IMG/VR virus record: IMGVR_UViG_3300046003_000023
Location: 1 to 32,036 of that record
Source of the DNA: a virus
DNA length: 32,036 bases
Strand: one strand, 5' to 3'
This document shows, piece by piece, positions 7,898 through 16,103 of this stretch. Both the position numbers and the translations under genes were made by a program. The notes beneath the pieces are model-generated. The model saw nothing but the letters and a program-made list of their open reading frames with translations, was not told where the DNA came from and ran no database searches. The stretch's first letter is position 1; each line of letters opens with the position of its first letter.

Positions 7898-9142
7898 TTA
7901 CAGCTTCATGATGTAAGCAAGTGCGTAGTAAGGAGGACGGTTCTCGTGCGCTGTGCTACCACCTTCATTATTGTTTGTTACAGTATGGCTATGTGTTTGG
8001 TTGGCGCTCATTGCACTAGTCGTAAAGCTATAGGTATGGTTATGGTTTGCGCTTTGACCTGCCGAAGTTACACTAAAAGTATGTGCGTGATTTGCGTTCT
8101 GAATGCCTGTTGAAACGTTGTGGTAATGCAGCCCCGCAACCGCTGTGTCATATCCTACAGGCGCTGGGCCACCACCATAGCCAATCGCGGCAACAAGAGA
8201 GCCATCTGGCGTAGACTGACCCGGTGCGCCTTGCTGAGCATGAGCGTGATTACCTTGCCCGTCAGTTGCTCCAGTGTGTTGGTGGTCTGCGTTCTGAATA
8301 GATGTAGTACCAGATACTCCATGATCGTGACCTACGCTGTTGTCCCCCGTAGTTCCAGAACCAGTGTGCGTGTGATCTAAGTTAACTGTTGAAACTGAAT
8401 TTGTATGTGTATGGGTTGGCATTTGCGCCGTGGTAAGCGTAACGGTATTAAATCCGCCCGTATCATTAACAGCGTAGGTAGAGCCTGCACCCACAATAAA
8501 CCGATCACGCAGGTCTGGAGTGCCGCTTGAACCGTTACACAACGCCCAACCTGAAGGTACTGAAGCGATAGAACCAGACCAAAGAATAATCCCACCAACG
8601 GGAAATGCAGCAAGAACGAATGCTGTAGTAGCTAACTGAGTGGTATTTGTTCCCGGCGCCGCTGTTGGGGCTATAGGAACGCCTGTAAAGGTTGGCGAGT
8701 TAAAGGGCGCTGCTGATGCTGTAATGGTATTGGCACCATCGGTAATCGAACGCCCCGTAACAACGTTAGCCCCGTCACAAACTATGTACGACTGCGACAA
8801 GGCAGGACAATCAAATGCTGTACCGGAAGCAGTTTTAACCTGAACAATATTAGCCGTAGCGTTGCGCACTGTGTAAAGCTTTGCGACGTTTGGGATCGTT
8901 AAAACTCGTGTTACCCCCGGTGTGCCAGTCACCGCAAGCACTGCACTACGCGCCTGATCTACAACACCGTCAAGGGCTGTAAGCGTTATATTTCCGCTTG
9001 TTACATCCAGATTCGTAATACCCGTAATCGCTTGTTCAATTATGGTGCCAAGGTTAGAGTTGGTTGTATTGCCCCATTGGCCCGATTGTTGACCGGTTTG
9101 AATAAGCTCAATACGTAGCGTGGGGGAAAAGGAACTTGGCAT
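7898..9142 (-). CDS. Tail fibre with collar domain and HxH metal-binding repeats
   Basis: A 414-residue fibre. The N-terminus (LRIELIQTGQQSGQWGNTTN) is a common phage fibre attachment start. Strand repeats follow to about residue 180, then a tail-collar domain (GGIILWSGSIASVPSGWALC, then PDLRDRFIVGAG). The C-terminal 190 residues hold nine His-x-His pairs (THTHT, DHTHT, GHDHG, DHQHT, NHAHA, LHYHN, NHAHT, NHNHT, THSHT). They end in ENRPPYYALAYIMKL, a standard collar ending. In T4 gp12-type fibres such His pairs bind metal ions along the trimer axis. The start has AGGAGT upstream. It is the last fibre gene before the lysis cassette, adjacent to the T-like holin (TAAATG). Confidence 0.85.
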   Translation of the reverse strand: MPSSFSPTLRIELIQTGQQSGQWGNTTNSNLGTIIEQAITGITNLDVTSGNITLTALDGVVDQARSAVLAVTGTPGVTRVLTIPNVAKLYTVRNATANIVQVKTASGTAFDCPALSQSYIVCDGANVVTGRSITDGANTITASAAPFNSPTFTGVPIAPTAAPGTNTTQLATTAFVLAAFPVGGIILWSGSIASVPSGWALCNGSSGTPDLRDRFIVGAGSTYAVNDTGGFNTVTLTTAQMPTHTHTNSVSTVNLDHTHTGSGTTGDNSVGHDHGVSGTTSIQNADHQHTGATDGQGNHAHAQQGAPGQSTPDGSLVAAIGYGGGPAPVGYDTAVAGLHYHNVSTGIQNANHAHTFSVTSAGQSANHNHTYSFTTSAMSANQTHSHTVTNNNEGGSTAHENRPPYYALAYIMKL

Positions 9143-9155
9143 GGGGTACTCCTAG

Positions 9156-9296
9156 TTATTCAGTTGCCTCTGCAGCGGGCTTGTCTGCAGATTGTTGCAT
9201 GGCTTGGATCAGTTGGAACACTTCACTGTATGGCTTTGAGCCAAGATAGCCAAGGATTGCGTTTGCAAGTTCGACAGAGATAGTGATTTCTTTCAT
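9156..9296 (-). CDS. 46-residue conserved small phage protein
   Basis: A 46-codon frame starting MKEITISVELANAILGYLGS and continuing KPYSEVFQLIQAMQQ. A short strand is followed by two helices. It starts in a TAATG overlap with the preceding gene and is followed by the collar fibre, 13 bases downstream. From memory, similar small helical proteins with a YLG-PY-EV-LI pattern are common beside fibre genes of environmental phages. The role is unknown. Confidence 0.7.
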   Translation of the reverse strand: MKEITISVELANAILGYLGSKPYSEVFQLIQAMQQSADKPAAEATE

Positions 9297-9625
9297 TATG
9301 CTACCCAAGGAAGTGGTGGTGTAACGACAGTCGGATTTACTTGACTTTCGATCTGCTGCTCAATGTTAGCGTTAATTGCTGCGACTTGTTCTGCGCCCAT
9401 TGCATCTTGCACCCAACCGATTACTTGCGGCTGCGTCAGGTCTGCGTAGGGGGTAAACGGTTGACCTTCTGTGTACGGAGCAACGCTTTGTGAGCCATAG
9501 ACCGTAGCGTTATATGTACCGTCTGTGCCGTTTACACGCCATGCGGCTGAGAATACTACGTCAGTCTCGCCAAGTTCCTGTGGGTAGCAAGACATCTGCT
9601 CGATTTGCCAAGTGATTGTGGTCAT
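9296..9625 (-). CDS. Conserved phage fibre-region protein
   Basis: A 109-residue protein with an N-terminal beta part (TWQIEQMSCYPQELGETDVV, AAWRVNGTDGTYNATVYGSQ). A helical C-terminus follows (TQPQVIGWVQDAMG, then VAAINANIEQQIESQVNP). The pattern of a two-strand domain followed by 'qvi.Wv...lg...v..i...i..qi' is widespread in tailed phages as a domain of unknown function. It starts one base after the previous stop (TAAAATG) and ends in TAATG with the next. It may be a fibre chaperone or minor tail protein (inference). Confidence 0.75.
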   Translation of the reverse strand: MTTITWQIEQMSCYPQELGETDVVFSAAWRVNGTDGTYNATVYGSQSVAPYTEGQPFTPYADLTQPQVIGWVQDAMGAEQVAAINANIEQQIESQVNPTVVTPPLPWVA

Positions 9626-9626
9626 T

Positions 9627-9794
9627 TTAGTTTCCTTCGTCTGCGGGGGTTGGTGTGTTGCCTTCGGACAGCCACTTTAGGTATTCTTGATAGTCGGTAT
9701 TAGCTGGGTTGAAGGGGATACTCCACCCATCACTTCTTAAAACTGAAGACACTTCACCGGAAGATGGGCTAATTAATAGCTTATAACTAATCAT
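9627..9794 (-). CDS. 55-residue XkdW-like small fibre-associated protein
   Basis: A 55-codon frame starting directly after the stop of the fibre gene (TAAATG). The sequence contains SDGWSIPFNPANTDYQEYLK followed by WLSEGNTPTPAD. The 'IP-dP-NtDYqeYl.Wl.eGN.P.pa' motif is very common in small proteins beside phage tail fibres, some annotated XkdW-like. There is no catalytic feature. It is probably a fibre-associated or chaperone-like peptide (inference). Confidence 0.75.
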   Translation of the reverse strand: MISYKLLISPSSGEVSSVLRSDGWSIPFNPANTDYQEYLKWLSEGNTPTPADEGN

Positions 9795-11015
9795 TTACAA
9801 CTCCGCTGAAAAATTAATCTGTGAACTACCTGACGCTTGCGCTTGGAAAAACGCAGGTCTTTGTGCGGTAGCACCAGATACGGTGGCTACAACCCCCGTC
9901 CCTTGATTGGTTGCTTGATCTCCAACAATGCTGCTTGCACTTAGTGTTGTTGCGCCTTCGTAAGTAGAAAAACTGCCGCTTGTCGAAAGAGATGGTGTTG
10001 TTCGCATTGTCGTAGGAAATGAAACATACCCATAAAATTGTGTTGAAGATGTAAACAATCCTTGCAAAAACTTTCCATACGCTGAACCACTAGCATTTAT
10101 TGCAAAAAAATACCGCTGACACAACGCTAACTCAGTCCCGATACTTCTAAACTCAAACGGTGTAGCGACTGTGCCTTTCTCTAGCTGTACGCCTGTGATG
10201 TAAAAGGTAGCTCCGCTTGTGCCAACTACGCTGACTGTGCCTGTAGGTTGCACCAAGTTTCCAGCTTGCCATGCGTCTGAAGTTCCAGAATATGTAGCAC
10301 CAGAACCAAGACCAAAACGAACATAAACCCCAATACCGTTATCTTTCAACCATGTTCCAGAAGTATCTCCGGTAATTGTAATTGTTTTGTATTCCCAAGT
10401 ATTTGCAGAACTGATTGCATAACTAAATGGGTAACTTCTGTTTGCTGCGCTATTTGTTAATGCGCCGCCAAAAGTGCCAGTCAAACTTGATCTTGCCCAA
10501 AAAGACACCGTTACAGTTTCGGCTGAAGCAGTACCCCAGTTTAAGTCTGCAATGTTAAATCCTTCAATTACCTGATTAAATCCAAAGGTGTCACCAATAA
10601 GAACGCTATATGCGCTTGATGAAACAGCGCCTAAATAATTTATATAACCATTTGGCGGCGTGACACCGCCTGAGTTTTGCTGCATTGTAAATTTGCTGGC
10701 TAAAGTAGCAAGCATTGAATACCTATCTACAGGGTAACCTGCACTAACACTCGCCCCAGCATTCCTCTGGTCAATCGTCATCGCACCGTTGATAATGCGG
10801 TTCTTGAATCCTGTCTGCGGGGAGATGTTGCCACCACCTACATTGACCGTGCCTGTTGCTGTTAGGTTAACAACTGTGGCTGTGCTAGTGCCGTCCTGTA
10901 TCACTACTGTTCCTGTTGTTGCAGGTAAGGTAATAGTCTTATCGGTCGCAGTGTCAGTCGGGGTTAAAGTAACCAGACCAGTAGAAGGTGTCTTCAGACT
11001 TAGTACGCCAGCCAT
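9795..11015 (-). CDS. Tail fibre with carbohydrate-binding-like domain
   Basis: A 406-residue fibre. The N-terminus is strand-rich and Thr-rich (LKTPSTGLVTLTPTDTATDK). A domain beginning NRIINGAMTIDQRNAG around residue 72 then runs to about 285, including YPVDRYS, VTVSFWARSS and FYITGVQLEKGTVATPFEFR. This is a common phage fibre module with a carbohydrate-binding jelly-roll look. The C-terminal 110 residues (CQRYFFAINAS, SFPTTMRTTPSLS) are the usual continuation. It probably contributes to receptor binding. It starts in a TAATG overlap with the S74 fibre upstream. Confidence 0.8.
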   Translation of the reverse strand: MAGVLSLKTPSTGLVTLTPTDTATDKTITLPATTGTVVIQDGTSTATVVNLTATGTVNVGGGNISPQTGFKNRIINGAMTIDQRNAGASVSAGYPVDRYSMLATLASKFTMQQNSGGVTPPNGYINYLGAVSSSAYSVLIGDTFGFNQVIEGFNIADLNWGTASAETVTVSFWARSSLTGTFGGALTNSAANRSYPFSYAISSANTWEYKTITITGDTSGTWLKDNGIGVYVRFGLGSGATYSGTSDAWQAGNLVQPTGTVSVVGTSGATFYITGVQLEKGTVATPFEFRSIGTELALCQRYFFAINASGSAYGKFLQGLFTSSTQFYGYVSFPTTMRTTPSLSTSGSFSTYEGATTLSASSIVGDQATNQGTGVVATVSGATAQRPAFFQAQASGSSQINFSAEL

Positions 11016-12595
11016 TATGCTGCTCCCTTCAATGTTGCTACATCAGTTTGCAGTTGGGTGATTAGGGCTTGTTGTTCTTGAACAAGCGCAATTAAGTTTG
11101 CCATTACCTCGGAGCTTGCTGCTTGCATACCTTGATAAATAGGCTTATTACTTTTATCAACGGCATCTTTTTCACCAAATACAGACGATGGACTAACATT
11201 TTTGAATTCATGCGCCAAAAACCCGACAAACTTAGAGCCGTCTATTTTCCAAGTGCCTTGTTTTGGTTGCAAAGCCATGATGAAATCTTTAGCTTCTTTT
11301 GCTGTGACTGCGCCTGTAATTTCTTTTAGTCGATAGTCTGAGGATGTGGCAAAAACAGTAGTAGCACCGTCTGTGTAAATCTGACCTACCGCACCATTTG
11401 GGTTATAAAAAACTATTTGACCAGTAGCCGCCGTAGTATTTATGGAAGTAAGAATTATACTTGGGGAAATTTGTTTTGAATTCTGCCCTACCACAAAACT
11501 CTGCGTCCCCACCAGCAAATTGCCAGAGGAGTCGATGCGCATACGTTCTGATGCGCCGACTTGAAATGCCGTGAAAACAGCGGCATTAGTATCATTGTTG
11601 TTGAAATAAAACCCGCCAGTTTTATACTTAACAACGTCTACTGTAGTAACACCTGAACCAGCCGCATTGCCTGTTATAAAACGAATAATTGAACCAGCGG
11701 ATGCACCTGTGTTAGTGTTACTTATGTCTAGGTAACGAAGCGTGTTTACTGATTCTGATCCTACTGTAACGTTGCCAGAGGAGTCGAGGCGCATACGTTC
11801 TGTGCCGCCAGTATTAAACGCCAATAAATTGGATCCAAAAACAATTTCTTCTTGTACTCCGGTAGCTGCATCATTTTGGTCAACACTTCGACGTATACGA
11901 TAAGATGATGTTTCCCAATCACCAACACCAGAACCTGTAGAATCTCTGACATTGACTATTCGCAAACCGTCATTATTAGCGCTACGACTATCGGAAAAAT
12001 ACGCCATATTGACGTAATTACCAGCAGTTAATCCTACGACCGGAGTTTGGGAAATTAACCCATACAATGTGCTTGAAGCAGTCGTAACATAGACTTTTGA
12101 CGTAGGCGAAACCGTCCCAATCCCCACGTTGCCAGAGGAGTCGATGCGCATCTTTTCGCCAAGACCAGACCCATTATTTGTATTGAACGTAATTTGAGAT
12201 TGAAAATTACTTGCTGAATTTTGAACAAAATCAATGGCTGTTTGGACATTGTTTGCATAGTTATATCCAGCAAAACGCAACGCAGCACCGTCAACACCGG
12301 ATGATTGATAAACACCAAATACATTATTTGTGCCAGCTGATGCTGAAAGCCCAATCGCCAATTTCCCGTAAGTCGCAGGCGAAGCCGTACCAATCCCCAC
12401 ATTCCCAGACGCATCTTTATAAAACTGACCTGAGCCTAAGTTAACAACACCTGTGCCGCCTGTGAGCGTACCCGTATAGGCGAGATTTGTTGTTGACTGC
12501 GTAGGTATCGTTACAGAGTCATCCGAGTTAATCGTAATGGCAGCGGTCGTCGATGTCGGGTACAGAAGCTCGGTTAGCTTGAGTTTACTAGCCAT
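11015..12595 (-). CDS. Tail fibre with C-terminal S74 self-cleaving chaperone (second copy)
   Basis: A 526-residue fibre. The N-terminal region LTELLYPTSTTAAITINSDD attaches it. The central shaft contains four 'SGN(V/L)xVGT' blocks such as MRIDSSGNVGIGTVSP and MRIDSSGNLLVGTQ. The C-terminal ~105 residues form an intramolecular chaperone: TSSDYRLKE with the Ser and Lys expected of the S74 dyad, FVGFLAHEF, and a coiled-coil end QEQQALITQLQTDVATLKG. In this family the chaperone trimerises the fibre and then cuts itself off. The chaperone diverges from the one in the upstream gene (KEITGAVTAKEAKDF versus KENVAPMTGALTKVA). It starts in TAATG. Confidence 0.85.
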   Translation of the reverse strand: MASKLKLTELLYPTSTTAAITINSDDSVTIPTQSTTNLAYTGTLTGGTGVVNLGSGQFYKDASGNVGIGTASPATYGKLAIGLSASAGTNNVFGVYQSSGVDGAALRFAGYNYANNVQTAIDFVQNSASNFQSQITFNTNNGSGLGEKMRIDSSGNVGIGTVSPTSKVYVTTASSTLYGLISQTPVVGLTAGNYVNMAYFSDSRSANNDGLRIVNVRDSTGSGVGDWETSSYRIRRSVDQNDAATGVQEEIVFGSNLLAFNTGGTERMRLDSSGNVTVGSESVNTLRYLDISNTNTGASAGSIIRFITGNAAGSGVTTVDVVKYKTGGFYFNNNDTNAAVFTAFQVGASERMRIDSSGNLLVGTQSFVVGQNSKQISPSIILTSINTTAATGQIVFYNPNGAVGQIYTDGATTVFATSSDYRLKEITGAVTAKEAKDFIMALQPKQGTWKIDGSKFVGFLAHEFKNVSPSSVFGEKDAVDKSNKPIYQGMQAASSEVMANLIALVQEQQALITQLQTDVATLKGAA

Positions 12596-13600
12596 TATTT
12601 GTTCTCCAGCGCTTCGAGTCTAGCGGTTAGCTCTTGGATTGCTGCTACTAATGTAGCGACTAGGAATGATGTATCTACGCCTTGGTGTTGCGGCTTGCCA
12701 TCTTTGTCTACAGCGTCTTTAGTTCCTGTAACACAGTCTGGGACTACGGCTTGCAGTTCGTGGGCAATGAAGCCTTGACCGTCAGACCCGTCTGCTTTCC
12801 ATGTATACGTTACAGGTTTTAGTTGAGCTACTTTAGTAAGCGCACCCGTCATGGGTGCTACGTTTTCTTTAAGTCGGTAGTCTGATGATGTGTTGTATGA
12901 AGTTGTTGACCCAGAAGTTAAAATCTCGCCTTGAGCGTATCCGTTAGGGTTTTTAAAAGCAATCATTGCCGTAGACGCTGTTGAACCAGAAGTCATTACA
13001 AGTCCACGACTTGCAGAACTTCCGCCAGTAAAACTTATAATTGCTTTAGCATTATCAGCATGAGTCGCAGTCCCCACCAGCAAGTTGCCAGAGGAGTCAA
13101 TACGCATACGTTCAGAATAACTATCGGTTGTTCTGTTGTATCCCGACCATGTAAATACGCCTAAACCTACCCCATTGCCACCAGCAAAACAACTTAATTC
13201 ATAACCACTGCCAGATAAATCAGTTCCAAAACCACTAATAGCATTCGATGTGTCATTGTATATATTTAACTTTCGACCAGTACCTACGCCTAAGTCTATT
13301 TTAGCTTGCGGCAAAGTAGTACCAATCCCCACGTTGCCACCGATTTGCTGAAGAACGAGCGGTTGGACTACAGCAGCATTGTTGACGAAGGCGGATTGAA
13401 TCCAAGCGTAGTACGTACCTCCCGAATTAAAATTGCCCATATTAAGCGACGGCCCACCAGCGCCTTCTGCAAAAATAACCCCAGTGTTTAGATTACCTGA
13501 CGATGCTGGCGCACCAACAGTAGGATACACCTGCAGTTTGGCTAACGGACTTGACGTACCAATCCCCACGTTGCCAGACGTATCAATCCTTACTCTCTCG
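11506..13600 (-). repeat. Dispersed DNA repeats shared by the two S74 fibre genes
   Basis: A block encoding MRIDSSGN followed by (V/L)xVGT recurs at about 11506-11550, 11769-11802, 12112-12151, 13070-13115 and 13553-13600. Related shorter copies lie near 12386-12415 and 13315-13336. On the plus strand the core reads ttgccagaggagtcgatgcg, often preceded by caatccccacg or gtccccaccagcaa. Copies lie in both fibre genes. They encode structural turns of the fibre shaft and also offer homology for recombination. Confidence 0.8.
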
Positions 13601-13962
13601 CTGCCGCCTGTGTAGAAGGTCATTGGCAGGTTAGTTCCCGTGCCAAGTTGCCCACTGTTAATCCGCGCTTCTGTTGCAGAAATTAAAGCTTGAATGTATG
13701 AGCTATTCGCTGGGTCTGTGCTGTTGAAGGCAAGGTATTGGGTCTGTGTAGAAGTCCCATTTGGCAGCAAACCAAGTGCGCTTTGACCGTTTGTCGTGCT
13801 GCTTTGCAGTAAAACCCGACTTGCAATAGTTGCATTACTAAAATCACCCGTAATACGATTCCCTGTGCCTGTGAAGTTTAGGTTGCCTGACAAGCCTTGC
13901 GATACCGATAGATCTCCGCCGGGGGAGGTAATTCCAGTCGTGCCATTGATCGTAATCGTCAT
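12595..13962 (-). CDS. Tail fibre with C-terminal S74 self-cleaving chaperone (first copy)
   Basis: A 455-residue fibre. ATG 13962 overlaps the upstream stop by ATGA and yields MTITINGTTGITSPGGDLSV, the usual start of such fibres. A longer TTG start at 13974 is less likely. The shaft has blocks VRIDTSGNVGIGTSSP, GGNVGIGTTLPQAKI and MRIDSSGNLLVGT. The C-terminal S74 domain reads TSSDYRLKENV, then PVTYTWKADGSDGQGFIAHE, VVPDCVTGTKDAVD and a coiled coil LVAAIQELTARLEALENK. The Ser-Asp-x-Arg-Leu-Lys motif keeps the catalytic pair for autocleavage. It is in tandem with a second S74 fibre. Confidence 0.88.
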   Translation of the reverse strand: MTITINGTTGITSPGGDLSVSQGLSGNLNFTGTGNRITGDFSNATIASRVLLQSSTTNGQSALGLLPNGTSTQTQYLAFNSTDPANSSYIQALISATEARINSGQLGTGTNLPMTFYTGGSERVRIDTSGNVGIGTSSPLAKLQVYPTVGAPASSGNLNTGVIFAEGAGGPSLNMGNFNSGGTYYAWIQSAFVNNAAVVQPLVLQQIGGNVGIGTTLPQAKIDLGVGTGRKLNIYNDTSNAISGFGTDLSGSGYELSCFAGGNGVGLGVFTWSGYNRTTDSYSERMRIDSSGNLLVGTATHADNAKAIISFTGGSSASRGLVMTSGSTASTAMIAFKNPNGYAQGEILTSGSTTSYNTSSDYRLKENVAPMTGALTKVAQLKPVTYTWKADGSDGQGFIAHELQAVVPDCVTGTKDAVDKDGKPQHQGVDTSFLVATLVAAIQELTARLEALENK

Positions 13963-14471
13963 ACTATCACCCAAGTTCCATCAGTTATTATCACGGTCAC
14001 GCCACTGTCAATCGTAATCGGCCCTGCGCTAATAACATTATATCCAGAAGGAACCGTATGGTTTATAGTAATCAGCGCACTATGCACAAGCAGTCCGTTT
14101 GAGGCGGTCATCTCTTGACCGGTGATGTTTCCTGCTACCGTTACATCACCTGCTGTGTCTTGATACACCGCTTTTTCAGCCGGATACACCACAAACACGT
14201 CTTTACTGCCAGCCGTAAAGTTAACTAACGAGCCGCCACTAGAAGAGTCCAACACCGTTGTGCGTGAAAGAGTTGTACCAGAAGCCGTGTATGTACCAAT
14301 ACCAACTTCCCAAACACCCGTAACTGTGTCTGTAATTGTGTAATACGTCGTGTTACCGTCGCCAATAACAGAAAAACTCTGAAATCCTGTTGCCGCTGCA
14401 CCAAGCGTCACTGTTCCCGTACCAGTCGTTGTGGTCGTTGTTTTTACCCGATCTTTAACAACTAATGCCAT
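13959..14471 (-). CDS. Conserved virion/fibre-base protein
   Basis: A 170-residue beta-rich protein starting MALVVKDRVKTTTTTTGTGT and continuing GFQSFSVIGDGNTTYYTITD, WEVGIGTYTASGTTLSR and SKDVFVVYPAEKAV. I recognise this N-terminal 100-residue domain as very frequent at the start of fibre-region proteins of uncultured tailed phages, where it probably docks fibres to the tail. The C-terminal 60 residues (GDVTVAGNITGQEMTASNGL, then VIISA-like strands) resemble a short fibre shaft. It has TAAGGA upstream and ATGA coupling to the S74 fibre. Function is inferred. Confidence 0.75.
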   Translation of the reverse strand: MALVVKDRVKTTTTTTGTGTVTLGAAATGFQSFSVIGDGNTTYYTITDTVTGVWEVGIGTYTASGTTLSRTTVLDSSSGGSLVNFTAGSKDVFVVYPAEKAVYQDTAGDVTVAGNITGQEMTASNGLLVHSALITINHTVPSGYNVISAGPITIDSGVTVIITDGTWVIV

Positions 14472-14480
14472 GTTCTTTCC

Positions 14481-15329
14481 TTACGACAGAGAAGTATCAA
14501 CTGGAGTCCAGTCTGAGCTTTCAAAGTCATTAATTGTCTGCCAAACGGTTGTGCTGCTACTACCTATATTTTGCCACGCAACGGTCTGGCTGTCATTGAT
14601 AAGTTCCCACAAAAACCTAGCCAATATGCTATCTGCGGCAATGCCAAGTTCTTGAATTAACACACCAAACGCTATTGTAGTTCCAGCAGTCGCCGTGCCT
14701 GTAGCAAGCTCATTTACTGCCACACCAAACGCTATATTATTTGCTACGGAATCTACCCCAGACGCGGCTTCGGCAATATTTACTACCAGAATCACGCCAG
14801 AAACCGTTGAATCCGAGCCTGTTACCAACTCTACCACCGCTGCACTAAACACGCTGGGTGCCACTAAAACCGAGTCTGTTGCGGTCGTAGACTCAAGTAC
14901 AGACGCTACAAAGCTACCTAACGCAGAGCTTGAATCTAATGCCGAGGCAAGTTCTTGGATGTTTCCACCAAACTGCACAAGAGACGATACAAGATCAGCA
15001 CCATTGGCAATTTCTTGCACTGCAACACTAAACGTCACCCCAGAAGATACCGTGTCGCTACCAGAGGCCGACTCAGATACAGCACCGTTAATCGAGAAGG
15101 TTGACGATATAGAGTCTGCGCCTGTAGCGGTCTCCGCAATACTTGCAAGGAACGTAGCTAATGCAGAAACACTGTCTGAGGGCGTGGCGGCTTCTGAAAT
15201 GCTGGAAATAAACGAAACTAAAGCAGAGGATGCGTCACTAGCTGTTGCCGACTCAGTAATCGAAACAAAATAAGTATTGCCGCTTAGTGCGGCAAAGGGG
15301 GCTGTAGCAAATGGCGATCCTGCAAACAC
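14481..15329 (-). CDS. Repeat fibre protein with eleven ~20-residue repeats
   Basis: A 282-residue protein with a GTG start at 15329 that shares one base with the upstream stop (TAGTG), and GAGG five bases before it. After a short start (FAGSPFATAPFAALSGNTYF), residues about 20-245 are eleven repeats. The pattern is hydrophobic strand, E-(S/A/L)-A-(T/S)-G-x-D-(S)-(V/I)-S. Examples are SISEAATPSDSVSAL, SIAETATGADSISST and NIAEAASGVDSVANN. The C-terminus (FLWELINDSQTVAWQNIGSS, VWQTINDFESSDWTPVD) is Trp-rich. This is likely a virion fibre or decoration made of short beta repeats (inference). No enzyme motif is visible. Confidence 0.75.
   Translation of the reverse strand: MFAGSPFATAPFAALSGNTYFVSITESATASDASSALVSFISSISEAATPSDSVSALATFLASIAETATGADSISSTFSINGAVSESASGSDTVSSGVTFSVAVQEIANGADLVSSLVQFGGNIQELASALDSSSALGSFVASVLESTTATDSVLVAPSVFSAAVVELVTGSDSTVSGVILVVNIAEAASGVDSVANNIAFGVAVNELATGTATAGTTIAFGVLIQELGIAADSILARFLWELINDSQTVAWQNIGSSSTTVWQTINDFESSDWTPVDTSLS
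14590..15272 (-). repeat. Eleven degenerate ~60-base coding repeats
   Basis: About eleven imperfect units of 60-63 bases encode the 20-21-residue repeats of the fibre-like protein. Conserved positions are a Glu followed by (S/T/L)A(T/S)G and an Asp-Ser. The last units (SVFSAAVVELVTGSDSTVSG, AFGVAVNELATGTATAGTT) have diverged most. Confidence 0.65.
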
Positions 15330-15508
15330 TACGCCTCAACCAAGTCATTCTCTGGAAACCAACGCTGCTGAATCTGCCCGCCTGCGTCTGTCCATTGAAT
15401 CATATAAAAGAAGTTGCCATCCTCGTCCATGCGCAGCTTTTCAACCGCACCCTGTGGAACAACAGCGGCAAGCTTTACACTCTGACCTTTAACAAATTTG
15501 GTAGCCAT
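15329..15508 (-). CDS. 59-residue conserved small phage protein
   Basis: A 59-codon frame, MATKFVKGQSVKLAAVVPQG followed by AVEKLRMDEDGNFFYMIQWT and DAGGQIQQRWFPENDLVEA. It has a TAAGGA ribosome site five bases upstream and TAGTG coupling to the repeat fibre gene. The layout 'G-x-V-x-L ... P-x-G-x-V ... MDEDG ... Y-I-W-D-G-Q-RWF-E-L' looks like a small SH3-like beta barrel. From memory, it is widespread in environmental phages. Function is unknown. Confidence 0.75.
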   Translation of the reverse strand: MATKFVKGQSVKLAAVVPQGAVEKLRMDEDGNFFYMIQWTDAGGQIQQRWFPENDLVEA

Positions 15509-15516
15509 AATAATCC

Positions 15517-16092
15517 TTAAGCTGCATCAAGAGAGAATTGGTAAGTGACATTCAAAACGTCACCAGACACAACAGCACGGTCACCGGGGGACTGGAAGTC
15601 CGATTCAGAGAACAAAATGCCCGATGTTCCGCTACTAACCGAAGCCAAGAACGCACCAGCCACTGTGCCACCAGCACCTGTAATAGTGAACTGTACGGGC
15701 GAGGGGTTTGTAATGACCGAAGGATCAGCCGTTGTTGCAGCGCCAAACGTAACAGCACCACGGTTACCGGAGTAGTTTGTAAACTCAGTCCAGCCAGCAT
15801 GGGAGGCAAGTGTGTCAGCGGCGGCAAATGTCGTTCCTGAGCCGGGGCCAGTTACAAGACCTAAGTACCAAGCCGCCGTATAAGCGGCACCTGAAAAGTA
15901 CTTGTCGTTCATGTCTTTCAAGCCCTGATTAACCACTAGGTTGTGGGCTTTATCTTCCCACTTCAGGTTGCCGTCTTTGTCAAAACATTGGACGTGGTAT
16001 ACACCACCAGCCATCATGCCGGCAGATACACTGTTGTTAACAGTTACAGAGGCTCCAATTGCGTCGCCAGTGATTGCATGGTCTTTCATCAT
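15517..16092 (-). CDS. Conserved structural protein of the tail/fibre region
   Basis: A 191-residue protein. The open frame extends to 16203 inside the upstream gene, but AAGGGG lies seven bases before ATG 16092, giving MMKDHAITGDAIGASVTVNN. The sequence has GVYHVQCFDKDGNLKWEDKA, HNLVVNQGLKDMNDKYFSG, AWYLGLV, then FAAADTLASHAGWTEFTNYS and a beta-rich C-terminus with GILFSESDFQSPGDRAVVSG. I recognise this as a frequent phage virion protein ('V.N.l...G ... hagW.E ... R') without known function. It sits between connector and fibre genes, which is consistent with a minor tail protein. Confidence 0.75.
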   Translation of the reverse strand: MMKDHAITGDAIGASVTVNNSVSAGMMAGGVYHVQCFDKDGNLKWEDKAHNLVVNQGLKDMNDKYFSGAAYTAAWYLGLVTGPGSGTTFAAADTLASHAGWTEFTNYSGNRGAVTFGAATTADPSVITNPSPVQFTITGAGGTVAGAFLASVSSGTSGILFSESDFQSPGDRAVVSGDVLNVTYQFSLDAA

Positions 16093-16103
16093 TTTAAAAC
16101 CCC

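Noticed and set aside
9156-9794. Programmed frameshift pair like the lambda G/GT tail chaperones
   Set aside because: The three small frames here have their own ATG starts, stops and clean TAATG/TAAATG junctions. No slippery sequence and no tape-measure gene follows.
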